Source: Flavobacterium zepuense (GTDB lineage: Bacteria; Bacteroidota; Bacteroidia; Flavobacteriales; Flavobacteriaceae). Taken from it: DNA of 64,000 bases. The translations under genes were made by a program, and so were the position numbers. The notes beneath the pieces are model-generated. The model searched no databases, was not told where the DNA came from, and saw only the letters and a program-made list of their open reading frames with translations. The DNA lies in contig NZ_VJVZ01000008.1 of assembly GCF_007097145.1 (NCBI RefSeq), positions 124,001 through 188,000 of the forward strand, written 5' to 3'. Positions 40,978 through 49,171 of this stretch are shown here, in pieces (the first letter of the stretch is position 1; every line of letters starts with the position of its first letter).

Positions 40978-42264
40978 TCATCTTTTATGTTTTCTCTTTC
41001 TCTTCATTTGGTTGGCAAACGCCAGTTCGTCATAATCTTCACCCTGACCTGATGGCAATAAACTGCCTATGCTATCTAAAAACAGATTCTTTGTAGTGTT
41101 GCCACCACTAGTTTCTTTGTCCAAAAAACCAAACAAACCTTCCGGCGCCTTTTCTTTAGATGGCGTATTTTGCATTGCTGCTATTGATTTTACAGCGTCT
41201 GCCGATTGTGGCTTTATTCCCTCATTCCACCATTGGTTGAATGCATTGGCAGATAGCCCTTTGGCTAACTGTGAGCCATTCCATACCGACCTTGATGCAT
41301 GGTCTATAAAGGTTATCCCATAAATACGCCCTTCCGGATTTCGACGGACAACGGTATTTATGCCCTGTTCTTTTAGTTGTGCTATAAAGCCGTTTTCATT
41401 ATTTGAAGTGTGCATTGCGAGTTCAATGGTATTTTTAAGAATGCCTTTCGGATTTCCCTCTTTAAACAATTCACCTGATTTCTCGAAGTGTGCCTGCAAT
41501 GCCGCATGGCCTGCACCTATACCAAATAGTGATGACTTGAATGGATTGCTCACTTTTTGTCCCGAAGCATCCAAAGCAAAATAGACCATACCCTGCCTTG
41601 GTTTCCCAGCTTGCTCCCCCGTCACTTCCTGTGCTGTAATATTAAAGAGGGACAGCAATGCGTTGTATGCCCCAAAACTTTGATAGCTGTAATACTTCGG
41701 GAGGTAGCGTACCACAGAAGCAATCTGGCTTTTACTATTCCCTTGCTTAAAGTCTACCGGCTTAAAAAGTGCTGCGCCAGTATCATGCTGCCTTTCCGTC
41801 GCCGGAACCGTTAACCCGTATTTTTTTTCCAATTGCCGGCAGGCCTGCATGGAGCGCCTGTGCTCGAAAGTGTCCGGTATTTTTTTTCCAATGCGGTCCA
41901 CGTTGGTCGAAACAATATGAATGTGCGTGCGCTCAATATCGGTATGTTTGAATACAATATAGGGCTGCTGGCCATATCCCATTTCATTCATATACTCCTG
42001 CGCCATTTTGATATAACGGTCATCGTCTACATTATCAGCCGGGTCGGGATTGAGTGATATGTGTAACGAAGGTTTCTCGGTATTCCTGTTAGCCGCTAAA
42101 TACGGTTCAAAAGAACGGTAGCAATCACCCAGGTTGAACGTGCCATCCCTGCTTTCCCGCATTTTTTGAGTGAATAAAACCTGCCCGTTTTCCTGATGTA
42201 CCTTTTGCAGGTTATAGGAAAGTGCGCCCACAATATTAGCCCCATGCCCAATTTTTGCGATCAT
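40978..42264 (-). CDS. mobB: MobB-type relaxase
   Basis: 428 residues. MIAKIGHGANIVGALSYNLQKV is the usual start, followed by HISLNPDPAD and the histidine motif ERTHIHIVSTNVDRIGK, the metal-binding HxH of relaxases of this family; the preceding GYGQQPYIVFKHTD segment is also typical. The nicking Tyr is not assigned with certainty; Y17 in LSYNL is a candidate. It nicks oriT and leads the strand into the recipient. It follows mobA by 5 bases and is separated from mobC by the SDR/AraC insert. The C-terminal 150 residues (FNQWWNEGIKPQSADAVKS onward) are poorly conserved and basic. Confidence 0.88.
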   Translation of the reverse strand: MIAKIGHGANIVGALSYNLQKVHQENGQVLFTQKMRESRDGTFNLGDCYRSFEPYLAANRNTEKPSLHISLNPDPADNVDDDRYIKMAQEYMNEMGYGQQPYIVFKHTDIERTHIHIVSTNVDRIGKKIPDTFEHRRSMQACRQLEKKYGLTVPATERQHDTGAALFKPVDFKQGNSKSQIASVVRYLPKYYSYQSFGAYNALLSLFNITAQEVTGEQAGKPRQGMVYFALDASGQKVSNPFKSSLFGIGAGHAALQAHFEKSGELFKEGNPKGILKNTIELAMHTSNNENGFIAQLKEQGINTVVRRNPEGRIYGITFIDHASRSVWNGSQLAKGLSANAFNQWWNEGIKPQSADAVKSIAAMQNTPSKEKAPEGLFGFLDKETSGGNTTKNLFLDSIGSLLPSGQGEDYDELAFANQMKRKRKHKR

Positions 42265-42269
42265 AGCGG

Positions 42270-42722
42270 TTATTCTTTTAAGTATTTGGCTTCAAATTCT
42301 CCCGTAAGTTCCATGATCTGTTTGCACAAATAAGCCAATTCAGCCGTTTGTTTTTCCAGTTTAAAGAGATATGCAGCCGCTTTTTTCTCTGAAAAATTCC
42401 GGTACAGGATTTTTACTATTTGGTTATAATTTACCCCAACCGCCCTGAATTGCCCGTACAATGTGGTCAGCCGCATGTAATAATCCATCGCTGCCGCATC
42501 AATTTTTATCGCCTTTATTTCCCTTGAGAAAAGCACGGACACTATAAATTTCGCCTTGGTATCCACTCCGGACGCTTCAAACAGCGTCAGGAACCGGGCA
42601 TTTTCCTGGTCGGTTAACCGAAAGACATACCGGTGGGTACTGGGATCCGCCTTAGGCTTCCTTCCTCCAAGACCTCTTTTTTCATCTGCTCCTTCCATAT
42701 CCGTCCAATTTAAGTTGTACAA
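42270..42722 (-). CDS. mobA: MobA relaxosome accessory protein
   Basis: 150 residues with a ribbon-helix-helix-like N-terminal part (KPKADPSTHRYVFRLTDQENARFLTLFEASGVDTKAKFIVS) and a C-terminal helical region (VGVNYNQIVKILYRNFSEKKAAAYLFKLEKQ) in which the VGVNYNQI block is the MobC/BmgB-type signature of small relaxosome proteins. It binds near oriT and assists MobB. Its gene starts at 42722, next to the inverted repeat candidate for oriT, and runs 5 bases into mobB. Confidence 0.85.
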   Translation of the reverse strand: MYNLNWTDMEGADEKRGLGGRKPKADPSTHRYVFRLTDQENARFLTLFEASGVDTKAKFIVSVLFSREIKAIKIDAAAMDYYMRLTTLYGQFRAVGVNYNQIVKILYRNFSEKKAAAYLFKLEKQTAELAYLCKQIMELTGEFEAKYLKE

Positions 42723-42762
42723 AACCCCGACTTCGGAGGGTGTTTTCCAGCCCCCTGCAAGG

Positions 42763-42932
42763 GCAAGTTGTTTTGGGGCACCCGCGCAGTTTTGGGTGCC
42801 TCAAAACACAACTTGCTCCTTTCTTTCGAAAGGAAAATCCGCCCTGCGGGACGGATTATGGTTAGCATGGATGAAAACGGCTCCCTGCCGTTTCTCTAAG
42901 TTTGTCAGGGATCACTTTGTTAGGTACAAAGT
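42763..42932. other. Candidate origin of transfer (oriT) region
   Basis: Directly upstream of mobA lies a strong imperfect inverted repeat: GCAAGTTGTTTTGGGGCACC (from 42763) against GGGTGCCTCAAAACACAACT (from 42794; arms end at 42816). Further hairpins follow: CTTTCGAAAG near 42823, AATCCGCCC with GGGACGGATT (42836-42857) and ACTTTGT/ACAAAGT (42914-42932). Stacked inverted repeats next to the relaxosome genes are what an oriT looks like in this element family. No nic site can be named from sequence alone. Confidence 0.6.
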
Positions 42933-43050
42933 AAAGTATTGTTGTTCAAATCATTGATAGCAATGGCAGTACCAAAGAAAGACGTATAGTGCCAGTGCCT
43001 TCCAATGCAGAAAATCTGCAAAGTAGCAGTGTACTATTGTACTTGTTTTT

Positions 43051-43082
43051 GTAAGTACGTTGGTATGTATGAACGTACTTAC
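43051..43082. repeat. Inverted repeat upstream of traA
   Basis: GTAAGTACGT (43051-43060) pairs with ACGTACTTAC (43073-43082) around a 12-base spacer. It lies in a 390-base gene-free stretch (42958-43348) between the oriT candidate and traA that is rich in TAC/GTA steps. It could be a binding site for the ParA-like TraA system or a traA operator. Confidence 0.5.
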
Positions 43083-43348
43083 GTAGCTACGCCAACACCT
43101 CCGTATGCGGGTAAGGTCTTATATACCTACGGCCTGAAGTATCTATAAATAGGGGTAAACAAGTGCGGATATAAGTCTAAAAGTACCAACAGCAGTATGG
43201 GCATACACCCATATCAATATACCGGTGTACGCTGTTCTGTAGGTAGTTGGGGACATATATACGGATTTACGCAGCACTTTACAATTATAACGGTATACAT
43301 AAAATAGTAGGACAGTATAAATACATATATACAATTAAGTACATCACT

Positions 43349-44116
43349 ATGGAAACACAGCACAACACATTATTTGTAGCCTTCGCTTCCCAAAAGGGTG
43401 GCGTTGGTAAGAGCACTTTTACAAGTTTAGTAGCCAGTGTGATGCACTACCGCCTGGGATACGATGTAGCGGTATTCGACTGCGACTTCCCCCAGTACAG
43501 CCTGGTGCAGATGCGCGAACGGGATATGAAAACCGTTATGGGGAATGAAGTGTTTAAGAAAATGGCGCACCGGCAGTTCACAGCCCTGAATAAAAAAGCC
43601 TATCCCATCCTGCAGCAAAAAGCGGAGACCGTGCTTGAAGCTGCCCGGGAATTTATCGCTTCGTCAGAAGTTCCCATAGACATACTTTTTTTTGACCTGC
43701 CCGGAACCGTGAATTCAGCGGGAATTATTAAAGCACTGGCTGGGATGCACTACGTATTTACGCCCATCATTGCTGACCGGGTGGTCATGGAAAGCACCCT
43801 GGTTTTCACCCAGTTGATTACCGATGTACTGATGAAACAGCAAAGTGTCAACATACGAGAAGTTTACCTTTTTTGGAACCAGGTGGATGGCAGGGAGCGT
43901 ACCCCTTTGTATGCGTCCTATGGGGAATTTATCCGGTCGCTCGGGCTTAACCTGATGGAAGCTGCTATTGCAAGCAGTGTGCGTTTCAGGAAAGAAAGTG
44001 AACACGATGCAAGGGCGGTATTCCGATCTACCTTATTGCCACCTGATGAACGGCTGATGCAGGGTTGTAACCTTGATGCCTTTATCAAAGAGTTTTTAGA
44101 AATGCTGAAATTATGA
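43349..44116 (+). CDS. traA: TraA, ParA-like ATPase of the transfer region
   Basis: From ATG 43349 (METQHNTLFVAFASQKGGVGKST) a 255-residue ParA/MinD-type ATPase: deviant Walker A QKGGVGKST (14-22), DCDFPQYSL and FFDLPGTVNS Walker B-like strands. The longer frame from 43247 is low-complexity and is not used. In CTnDOT-type elements TraA is the first gene of the tra operon and belongs to the ParA superfamily; partition or coordination of the element during transfer has been proposed. It overlaps traB by 4 bases. Confidence 0.85.
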   Translation: METQHNTLFVAFASQKGGVGKSTFTSLVASVMHYRLGYDVAVFDCDFPQYSLVQMRERDMKTVMGNEVFKKMAHRQFTALNKKAYPILQQKAETVLEAAREFIASSEVPIDILFFDLPGTVNSAGIIKALAGMHYVFTPIIADRVVMESTLVFTQLITDVLMKQQSVNIREVYLFWNQVDGRERTPLYASYGEFIRSLGLNLMEAAIASSVRFRKESEHDARAVFRSTLLPPDERLMQGCNLDAFIKEFLEMLKL

Positions 44117-44532
44117 TGGCTATGGATAGGGACGATAAAATAAACAGCAACAACGGGGAGATCGATGAGCAGTACCTGATGTCTATAATGGCGGGAGGTG
44201 TGCGTAAAGAGGGGCTTGAGCCGAAAGCTGGCGCCAGTGAGCAAAACCCTGAGAATGAGCCTTCAGTACCTAAGGAGAAAAAGCAGCGAAATAATACCAT
44301 CAGGGACTACGAAGCACTGTTTTTACGAAATACGGAGGGCAACGCCCGTCTTGGAAAATCAGTTTACATCCGTCAGGATTTCCATGAGCGGCTTACCCGT
44401 ATCGTGCAGGTTATCGGCGAAGACAAGGTAAACCTGTATTCCTATTTAGAGAATGTGCTGGAATACCATTTCAGGGAATTTGGCGACCAGATTAAAAAAA
44501 GTTTTGATGATAAGTATAAGCCAATATTGTAA
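44113..44532 (+). CDS. traB: TraB (DUF3408) conjugal transfer protein
   Basis: 139 residues. The disordered, Glu/Lys-rich N-terminus is followed by the DUF3408 core: IRDYEALFLRNTEGNARLGKSVYIRQDFHERLTRIVQVIGEDKVNLYSYLENVLEYHFREF, which resembles a ribbon-helix-helix fold. It follows traA with an ATGA overlap and precedes traD by 2 bases. With TraA it may form a ParA/ParB-like pair. The exact role is unknown. Confidence 0.8.
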   Translation: MMAMDRDDKINSNNGEIDEQYLMSIMAGGVRKEGLEPKAGASEQNPENEPSVPKEKKQRNNTIRDYEALFLRNTEGNARLGKSVYIRQDFHERLTRIVQVIGEDKVNLYSYLENVLEYHFREFGDQIKKSFDDKYKPIL

Positions 44533-44534
44533 CT

Positions 44535-45164
44535 ATGGAAACAATTATTATCTGCCTGTTGGTACTGGCAGTTGCCTTATTACTGTATGTAATAACGCAA
44601 GGGAAAAAAGACAAAGACAACGTACAACAAAAGGAAGATCCATTGGCTGGATTGCCGGATATTATAGGCAGGCCAAGAAATACTCCCAGTTATTCATCTC
44701 TCGGTACTATTGCTCAAGTCAGAACGGAAAATGATATAAGCATAACCGATAGCTCTGACAATAGAAATGAGGGTACAGCACGAGTTTCTGAAATTCCGCA
44801 GAAAGAGTCTGATGACGCTGAGGGGCTACCAGACTTAGCGGTTGAAGAGGAAGACATGCGAAACTACGCAGCTTCCGGCACCGAAGATGGCTTTGCCACG
44901 GGGATTACTTTTGATGAACTTGCTATCGTACAAGAGATGCTGGCGCGTAAGGCGCTTGCTCCCTCAGAAGAGAAAACAGCGGCGGCACTAGCTTCAAAAA
45001 TTGACGGGACTGAACTTTTGGGATTGATCGAAAGTAAAATTGGTGATGCATCAAAAAGAATAGCCATGCTGTTGGATAGCGGTATTACCCAACAACATGG
45101 TAAAAGTCCTTCCTTTCTGCGGAATGACAAGGAAGATGGTTTTAATGTGGGGGATTATATTTAA
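44535..45164 (+). CDS. traD: TraD conjugal transfer protein
   Basis: 209 residues: one N-terminal membrane helix (TIIICLLVLAVALLLYVITQ) and a soluble, acidic region with the conserved part near the end (YAASGTEDGFATGITFDELAIVQEMLAR, and LIESKIGDASKRIAMLLDSGI). The order traA-traB-traD matches CTnDOT-type transfer regions. It is the last gene before the minus-strand cargo block; traE follows only 3.3 kb later. The function is not established. Confidence 0.72.
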   Translation: METIIICLLVLAVALLLYVITQGKKDKDNVQQKEDPLAGLPDIIGRPRNTPSYSSLGTIAQVRTENDISITDSSDNRNEGTARVSEIPQKESDDAEGLPDLAVEEEDMRNYAASGTEDGFATGITFDELAIVQEMLARKALAPSEEKTAAALASKIDGTELLGLIESKIGDASKRIAMLLDSGITQQHGKSPSFLRNDKEDGFNVGDYI

Positions 45165-45198
45165 TCCTCCACATTTTCACGGCTGTGCTTTCGCTGTA

Positions 45199-45213
45199 CA
45201 GTACTAAGTACTG
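45199..45213. repeat. 15-base perfect palindrome at the cargo junction
   Basis: CAGTACTAAGTACTG (45199-45213) lies between traD and the converging MFS gene, at the left side of the minus-strand insert. It is too short for a good terminator. It may be an operator or a footprint of the insertion. Confidence 0.35.
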
Positions 45214-45242
45214 GTAAAGTTCATTGCAGGTAAATAAAAATT

Positions 45243-46418
45243 TTACTTAGGCACACCATCATTAAAACCTCTATCCAGCCAGGCTCTCCATAAAATCATA
45301 ATAATTGCCAATGCCCCGAACCCAATACCAACCCATGGTGTAATTGATATCCCATACTGATTGATAAACCACCCTCCGGTGGCGGCACCCAGCGAAACGC
45401 CGAGATTTCCAAACGAAGTTTGCAAACTATTGGCGAATTCCTTTGCATCGGGAGCAGCCGATACCATATAACCTACACCTATCAGGAAACAGGGGCCATA
45501 CATAATTCCCCAAAAACCGACTACTAGGGCTACGCTGAGTAAGGAGCCAGTTGTATATTGAAATGCAAATGGAACCAAAAACGTACCTGTGATGAAAAAT
45601 AGCGTAGTCAGTGTCATGTACTTTCCTAATAAACGGCCCGCCACAAAATTAGAAAGCACACCCATTACACCAAATAGCAAGAGCATATAGCTGATTTGCT
45701 GCGCACTTAAGCCTTTTGCTTTCGAAAGATAGTCGGCGAAATAGCTATAGGAACAAAACCAGGCGGTGATCAGAAAAAGGTTTACAGCAGTACCTGCAAT
45801 GAACTTTGGCCTTATAAGTATGCCCAATTGGTTTTTAAAGGACTTAACCTCGTTATTAATCATAGCCGGTAAAAACTTATACATTATGAACAATGTTATT
45901 AAAATTACCATGCCCTGAATAACGTAGCTCAGTTGCCAGGTGTACATGCTTGCAATAAATGTGGTTAAGGGAATGAGCGTTACCTGTGCAAGCGCAATAC
46001 CGCCAATTATGATACTGGTAAGCCTCATCTGCATCTGGGGAGTAGTATCTTTTGTTGCAGCGGCAATCGCCATGGAAAAGAATGCAGGGTGTAACATTGT
46101 GGGTAGTATCCGGAGAACCATAAGCAACCAGAAAGGCGGGCTGAAAATTGAGAATACATTAGATAGTAAGAATAGTATCATGGCATACATCATAATTTTC
46201 TTTTTATCAAATTTTGAGGCATACAAAACCGTGAATGGCCCTGTAAGAGCAATACTCAAGGCAAATAGGCTCAGCAGATAACCTGCGGTCCCGATAGTTA
46301 TATTATAATGTTCCGCTATCTGCGGTAAGATGCCAATCACACCAAATTCCGTACTTATAATTCCGATTACGCCCAGGCATCCGATGTATGCCGTTCTTTT
46401 ATTTACACTTAAATTCAT
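45243..46418 (-). CDS. MFS efflux transporter (DHA1-like)
   Basis: 391 residues with 12 predicted membrane helices, starting TAYIGCLGVIGIISTEFGVIGILPQIAEHYNI, as in drug/proton antiporters and AraJ/YdhP-type sugar efflux pumps, with the loop motif LYASKFDKKKIMMYAM between helices 2 and 3. It is preceded by a TetR operator at 46421-46436, 3 bases before its start codon, and lies next to tetR, so it is probably repressed by TetR and induced by a toxic compound. Export of an antibiotic or metabolite is inferred; no resistance is proven. Confidence 0.85.
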   Translation of the reverse strand: MNLSVNKRTAYIGCLGVIGIISTEFGVIGILPQIAEHYNITIGTAGYLLSLFALSIALTGPFTVLYASKFDKKKIMMYAMILFLLSNVFSIFSPPFWLLMVLRILPTMLHPAFFSMAIAAATKDTTPQMQMRLTSIIIGGIALAQVTLIPLTTFIASMYTWQLSYVIQGMVILITLFIMYKFLPAMINNEVKSFKNQLGILIRPKFIAGTAVNLFLITAWFCSYSYFADYLSKAKGLSAQQISYMLLLFGVMGVLSNFVAGRLLGKYMTLTTLFFITGTFLVPFAFQYTTGSLLSVALVVGFWGIMYGPCFLIGVGYMVSAAPDAKEFANSLQTSFGNLGVSLGAATGGWFINQYGISITPWVGIGFGALAIIMILWRAWLDRGFNDGVPK

Positions 46419-46420
46419 AA

Positions 46421-46436
46421 TAAACTGACCAGTTTA
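46421..46436. promoter_or_regulatory. TetR operator upstream of MFS gene
   Basis: TAAACTGACCAGTTTA, a palindrome with a 2-base centre, directly precedes the MFS start. The same core occurs at 47088-47115 before tetR and, exactly inverted, at 7543-7558. Confidence 0.75.
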
Positions 46437-46488
46437 AAAAAGGTTAAATTTTTTTATTTGTATTTGGATATCAATGGTGCTGTCAAGG

Positions 46489-47070
46489 TTATGCCTTGAC
46501 CATTTGGATTAATGTTTCCATCATGTCGTAGATCGCCTTCCGGTTTTTATGTAATGCATAATTTTTAAATAATGCACTTGAGGAGCCTGTAAAAAAACCG
46601 GCAGTCAATCTTGTATCTAAATCATCTCTGAAGCACCCTTGCTGCTGTCCGGCCTTTAAAATTTCAAAATAAATCTCTTCGATCTTCTTGTCATTATTCG
46701 CCAGCAAACGTCTAATGTCCTCATCCGTTACTGCGATTTCAAATGCCATCTTTACGGCCAGGCACGTTCTTTCTTCATTGATGCTCTGATCAACTGACAA
46801 ACGGAATATCTTTCTTAAATTTTCAATTGCATCAGGTAAGGGTTCTTTTAGAATGCTTTCATATTCCGATACTTTGGACTTCATATACTTAGTCAAGCAT
46901 TTAATAAGCAATGCTTTTTTATCACCGTATGTGGGATAAATACTGCTGCGGTTCATTCCCATATGCTTCTCTAAGTCAGTAATAGAGGTCACATGAAACC
47001 CTTGTGCCCAGAAAAGTTCCAGTGCAATGTCTAATTTCTGCTCATAATCAAATTCCCTGTTTCTTCCCAT
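46489..47070 (-). CDS. TetR family repressor
   Basis: 193 residues. N-terminal HTH: QKLDIALELFWAQGFHVTSITDLEKHMGMNRSSIYPTYGDKKALL (11-55), typical of TetR. The C-terminal ligand-binding part is helical (SVDQSINEERTCLAVKMAFEIAVTDEDIRRLL, LTAGFFTGSSSALFKNYAL). It is co-oriented with the MFS gene, 70 bases upstream of it, and each is preceded by a copy of the same palindrome, so it represses both. The ligand is unknown. Confidence 0.9.
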   Translation of the reverse strand: MGRNREFDYEQKLDIALELFWAQGFHVTSITDLEKHMGMNRSSIYPTYGDKKALLIKCLTKYMKSKVSEYESILKEPLPDAIENLRKIFRLSVDQSINEERTCLAVKMAFEIAVTDEDIRRLLANNDKKIEEIYFEILKAGQQQGCFRDDLDTRLTAGFFTGSSSALFKNYALHKNRKAIYDMMETLIQMVKA

Positions 47071-47087
47071 AATGGTGCAAAGATAAT

Positions 47088-47115
47088 AAATTTTAAACTG
47101 ACCAGTTTAAAATTT
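47088..47115. promoter_or_regulatory. TetR operator upstream of tetR
   Basis: AAATTTTAAACTG (47088-47100) pairs perfectly with CAGTTTAAAATTT (47103-47115) around a 2-base centre, 18 bases before tetR. It contains the same core as the other two sites. It fits autorepression. Confidence 0.8.
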
Positions 47116-47241
47116 ATGAAAACTATTGTAAGCACAGCGTAACAAAGGCATCTATTAACATTCTAAAATCCTACATTACACTTATTAATGCATACGTACC
47201 TGCAAATTTTAGTCCCGTAAAAATAGATTTAATCGCTTTTA

Positions 47242-48279
47242 TTATAACCCCAACTGTTGTTTGATGACCAACTTTTCGCGCTCTATTTCCGCTGCCAGCT
47301 CTGCTTCCGTAGGCAGGTAGGCTAAATATTTGTTGGCAAACAATTGCTTATTCTCATGCAGTACCGAATACCGCGCTATGGTGCTGTCGGTTTCTGTACA
47401 CAGTAGTATTCCTACTGTAGGGTTATCGCCCTCGGTACGCTCCAGGTCGTCGTACATGCGTACGTACATATCCAGCTGCCCAATGTCCTGGTGGGTAATC
47501 TTGTTGGTTTTAAGCTCTAAAATAACAAAGCATTTCAGGATGTAGTTGTAAAAGACAAGGTCGATATAAAAATCAGCCGTATCGGTACGGATGTGTTTTT
47601 GACGTGCTACAAAGGAGAACCCTTTGCCCAGTTCCAGTAAGAATTGTTGCAGGTTATCGATCAGTGCCTGTTCAAACTCCTGTTCCGTATAGGATTTATT
47701 GACCGGCAGTTTTAAAAATTCCAGCACTGCGGGATTTTTTATAAATTCATCCGTAGGATTGGTTTCATGTACTTCGGAATCATTTGACAGCTCTTTCTTC
47801 TGTGAAGAAAGCAGCCTTTGGTAGTATAAGGTAGATATGTTCCTGTCAAGAACACGCACCGACCAGTTTTGGGTAACCGCTTCAGCAATGTACCATGACC
47901 GCGCCTGGATATCGGGCACACGCATCAGCCGCTCATAATGCGACCAGCTCAATTGGGCAGACAGTGTCTGCCCTTTTGGTACTTCCCTGAATGTCAGGTA
48001 AAACTTCTTGAAATTTTTAAGGCTTGTCTGCGAGAAGCCCTTGCCAAATTCGAGGGCCAGTTCTTCAGATAGCACTTTAAGGATCGTATCCCCATAGCCG
48101 GCGCGGTCTGCCCCGTTTTGCTCTTCTTCCACAATGCGTTTCCCTATCTGCCAATACGCTTCCACCATAGCTGCATTGATGGCCGTATATGCCTTACTAC
48201 GCGCTTGGGAGAGTATCAGCTTTATTTCTGATATATAATTGGGCTGCCTGTTTATTTCCATTTCCTGATAGTTTATCAA
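47242..48279 (-). CDS. DUF1016 family PD-(D/E)xK nuclease (YhcG-like)
   Basis: 345 residues. The N-terminal half (ARSKAYTAINAAMVEAYWQIGKRIVEEEQNGADRAGYG, GFSQTSLKNFKKFYLTF, and LSWSHYERLMRV) matches DUF1016_N; the C-terminal half is the PDDEXK_nuclease domain with D240 in ADFYIDLVFYN and E255-x-K257 in CFVILELKTNKI. YhcG-type proteins are standalone DNA nucleases often found in accessory regions next to restriction or defence genes; their function is not settled. It is the third gene of the minus-strand block inside the tra operon. Confidence 0.88.
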   Translation of the reverse strand: MINYQEMEINRQPNYISEIKLILSQARSKAYTAINAAMVEAYWQIGKRIVEEEQNGADRAGYGDTILKVLSEELALEFGKGFSQTSLKNFKKFYLTFREVPKGQTLSAQLSWSHYERLMRVPDIQARSWYIAEAVTQNWSVRVLDRNISTLYYQRLLSSQKKELSNDSEVHETNPTDEFIKNPAVLEFLKLPVNKSYTEQEFEQALIDNLQQFLLELGKGFSFVARQKHIRTDTADFYIDLVFYNYILKCFVILELKTNKITHQDIGQLDMYVRMYDDLERTEGDNPTVGILLCTETDSTIARYSVLHENKQLFANKYLAYLPTEAELAAEIEREKLVIKQQLGL

Positions 48280-48520
48280 TTACCCATTCTCGCAGTCATT
48301 AGGATCACATGACCTTTCAAATTATGGTTTCCCCTTTAATGTCAACACAAAAGTAATCATAAATAAAGACGGTACATCCGTAGCCCCACCTAATCCCTCT
48401 ACCATAATCAGACAAGGTACACCACTGAGTGCCGCCTTCCTGATTGCGCCATTTTGATCTGCACATTTGCCGTAATCCTGAAACTAGCAGGTAATTAACA
48501 ACATTAATTCGGTAACTATT

Positions 48521-48826
48521 ATGAAGAAGCAAAACAGAAAAGTACTGATCACGGCAGCGTTGCTGCTGTCAGTATTGGGGGCATCTGCCCAGGGAGACGG
48601 CTCGGCGGGTATCACAGAGGCCACCCAGATGGTGACATCCTATTTTGACCCAGCGACCCAGCTTATCTACGCCATCGGGGCTGTCGTTGGCCTAATTGGC
48701 GGTGTAAAGGTTTACAACAAGTTCAGTAGCGGCGATCCCGATACCAGCAAAACGGCGGCCAGTTGGTTTGGTGCCTGTATCTTCCTGATCGTAGCAGCTA
48801 CCATCCTAAGGTCCTTCTTCCTGTAA
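48521..48826 (+). CDS. traE: TraE (DUF4134) transfer protein, pilin-like
   Basis: 101 residues: signal peptide (VLITAALLLSVLGASAQ) then two membrane helices (LIYAIGAVVGLIGGVKVYNKF, WFGACIFLIVAATILRSFFL). This is the VirB2-like layout of the DUF4134/TraE family, the small membrane subunit of the mating apparatus. It starts the second tra block after the cargo insert, 241 bases downstream of the divergent DUF1016 gene, so a new promoter is expected in that gap. TraF follows 12 bases on. Confidence 0.88.
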   Translation: MKKQNRKVLITAALLLSVLGASAQGDGSAGITEATQMVTSYFDPATQLIYAIGAVVGLIGGVKVYNKFSSGDPDTSKTAASWFGACIFLIVAATILRSFFL

Positions 48827-48838
48827 TCCCTGAATGTT

Positions 48839-49171
48839 ATGAACAGCTATAACATCAATAAAGGTATTGGCAGGACGGTGGAATTCAAAGGGCTGAAAGC
48901 CCAGTACCTGTTTATTTTCGCCGGCGGCCTGCTTGGTATAGTAGTCCTGGTCATGGTGCTTTACATCGCCGGTATGGGTTCCTATGTGTGCATCGGCATT
49001 GGCGGTGGCGGTGCATCGCTCCTTATCTGGCAAACCTTTGCCATGAACAAAAAGTACGGGGAGCACGGGCTTATGAAGGTTGCGGCGCGTAAACGCCATC
49101 CTAAGTACATACTTTCCCGCAGGCGTATTGGGCGCTTTGTAAGGTCGAACCTTAAAAAGGAGACGCCATGA
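48839..49171 (+). CDS. traF: TraF (DUF4133) transfer protein
   Basis: 110 residues with two membrane helices (YLFIFAGGLLGIVVLVMVLYI, YVCIGIGGGGASLLIWQTFAM) and a basic C-terminus (RKRHPKYILSRRRIGRFVRSNL). This is the DUF4133 family, a VirB3-like inner-membrane protein. It overlaps traG by 4 bases, in line with the frequent VirB3-VirB4 coupling. Confidence 0.88.
   Translation: MNSYNINKGIGRTVEFKGLKAQYLFIFAGGLLGIVVLVMVLYIAGMGSYVCIGIGGGGASLLIWQTFAMNKKYGEHGLMKVAARKRHPKYILSRRRIGRFVRSNLKKETP

Noticed and set aside
43247..43348. N-terminal extension of traA
   Set aside because: Tyr/Ile-rich low-complexity residues with no match to ParA proteins; ATG 43349 begins the typical sequence.
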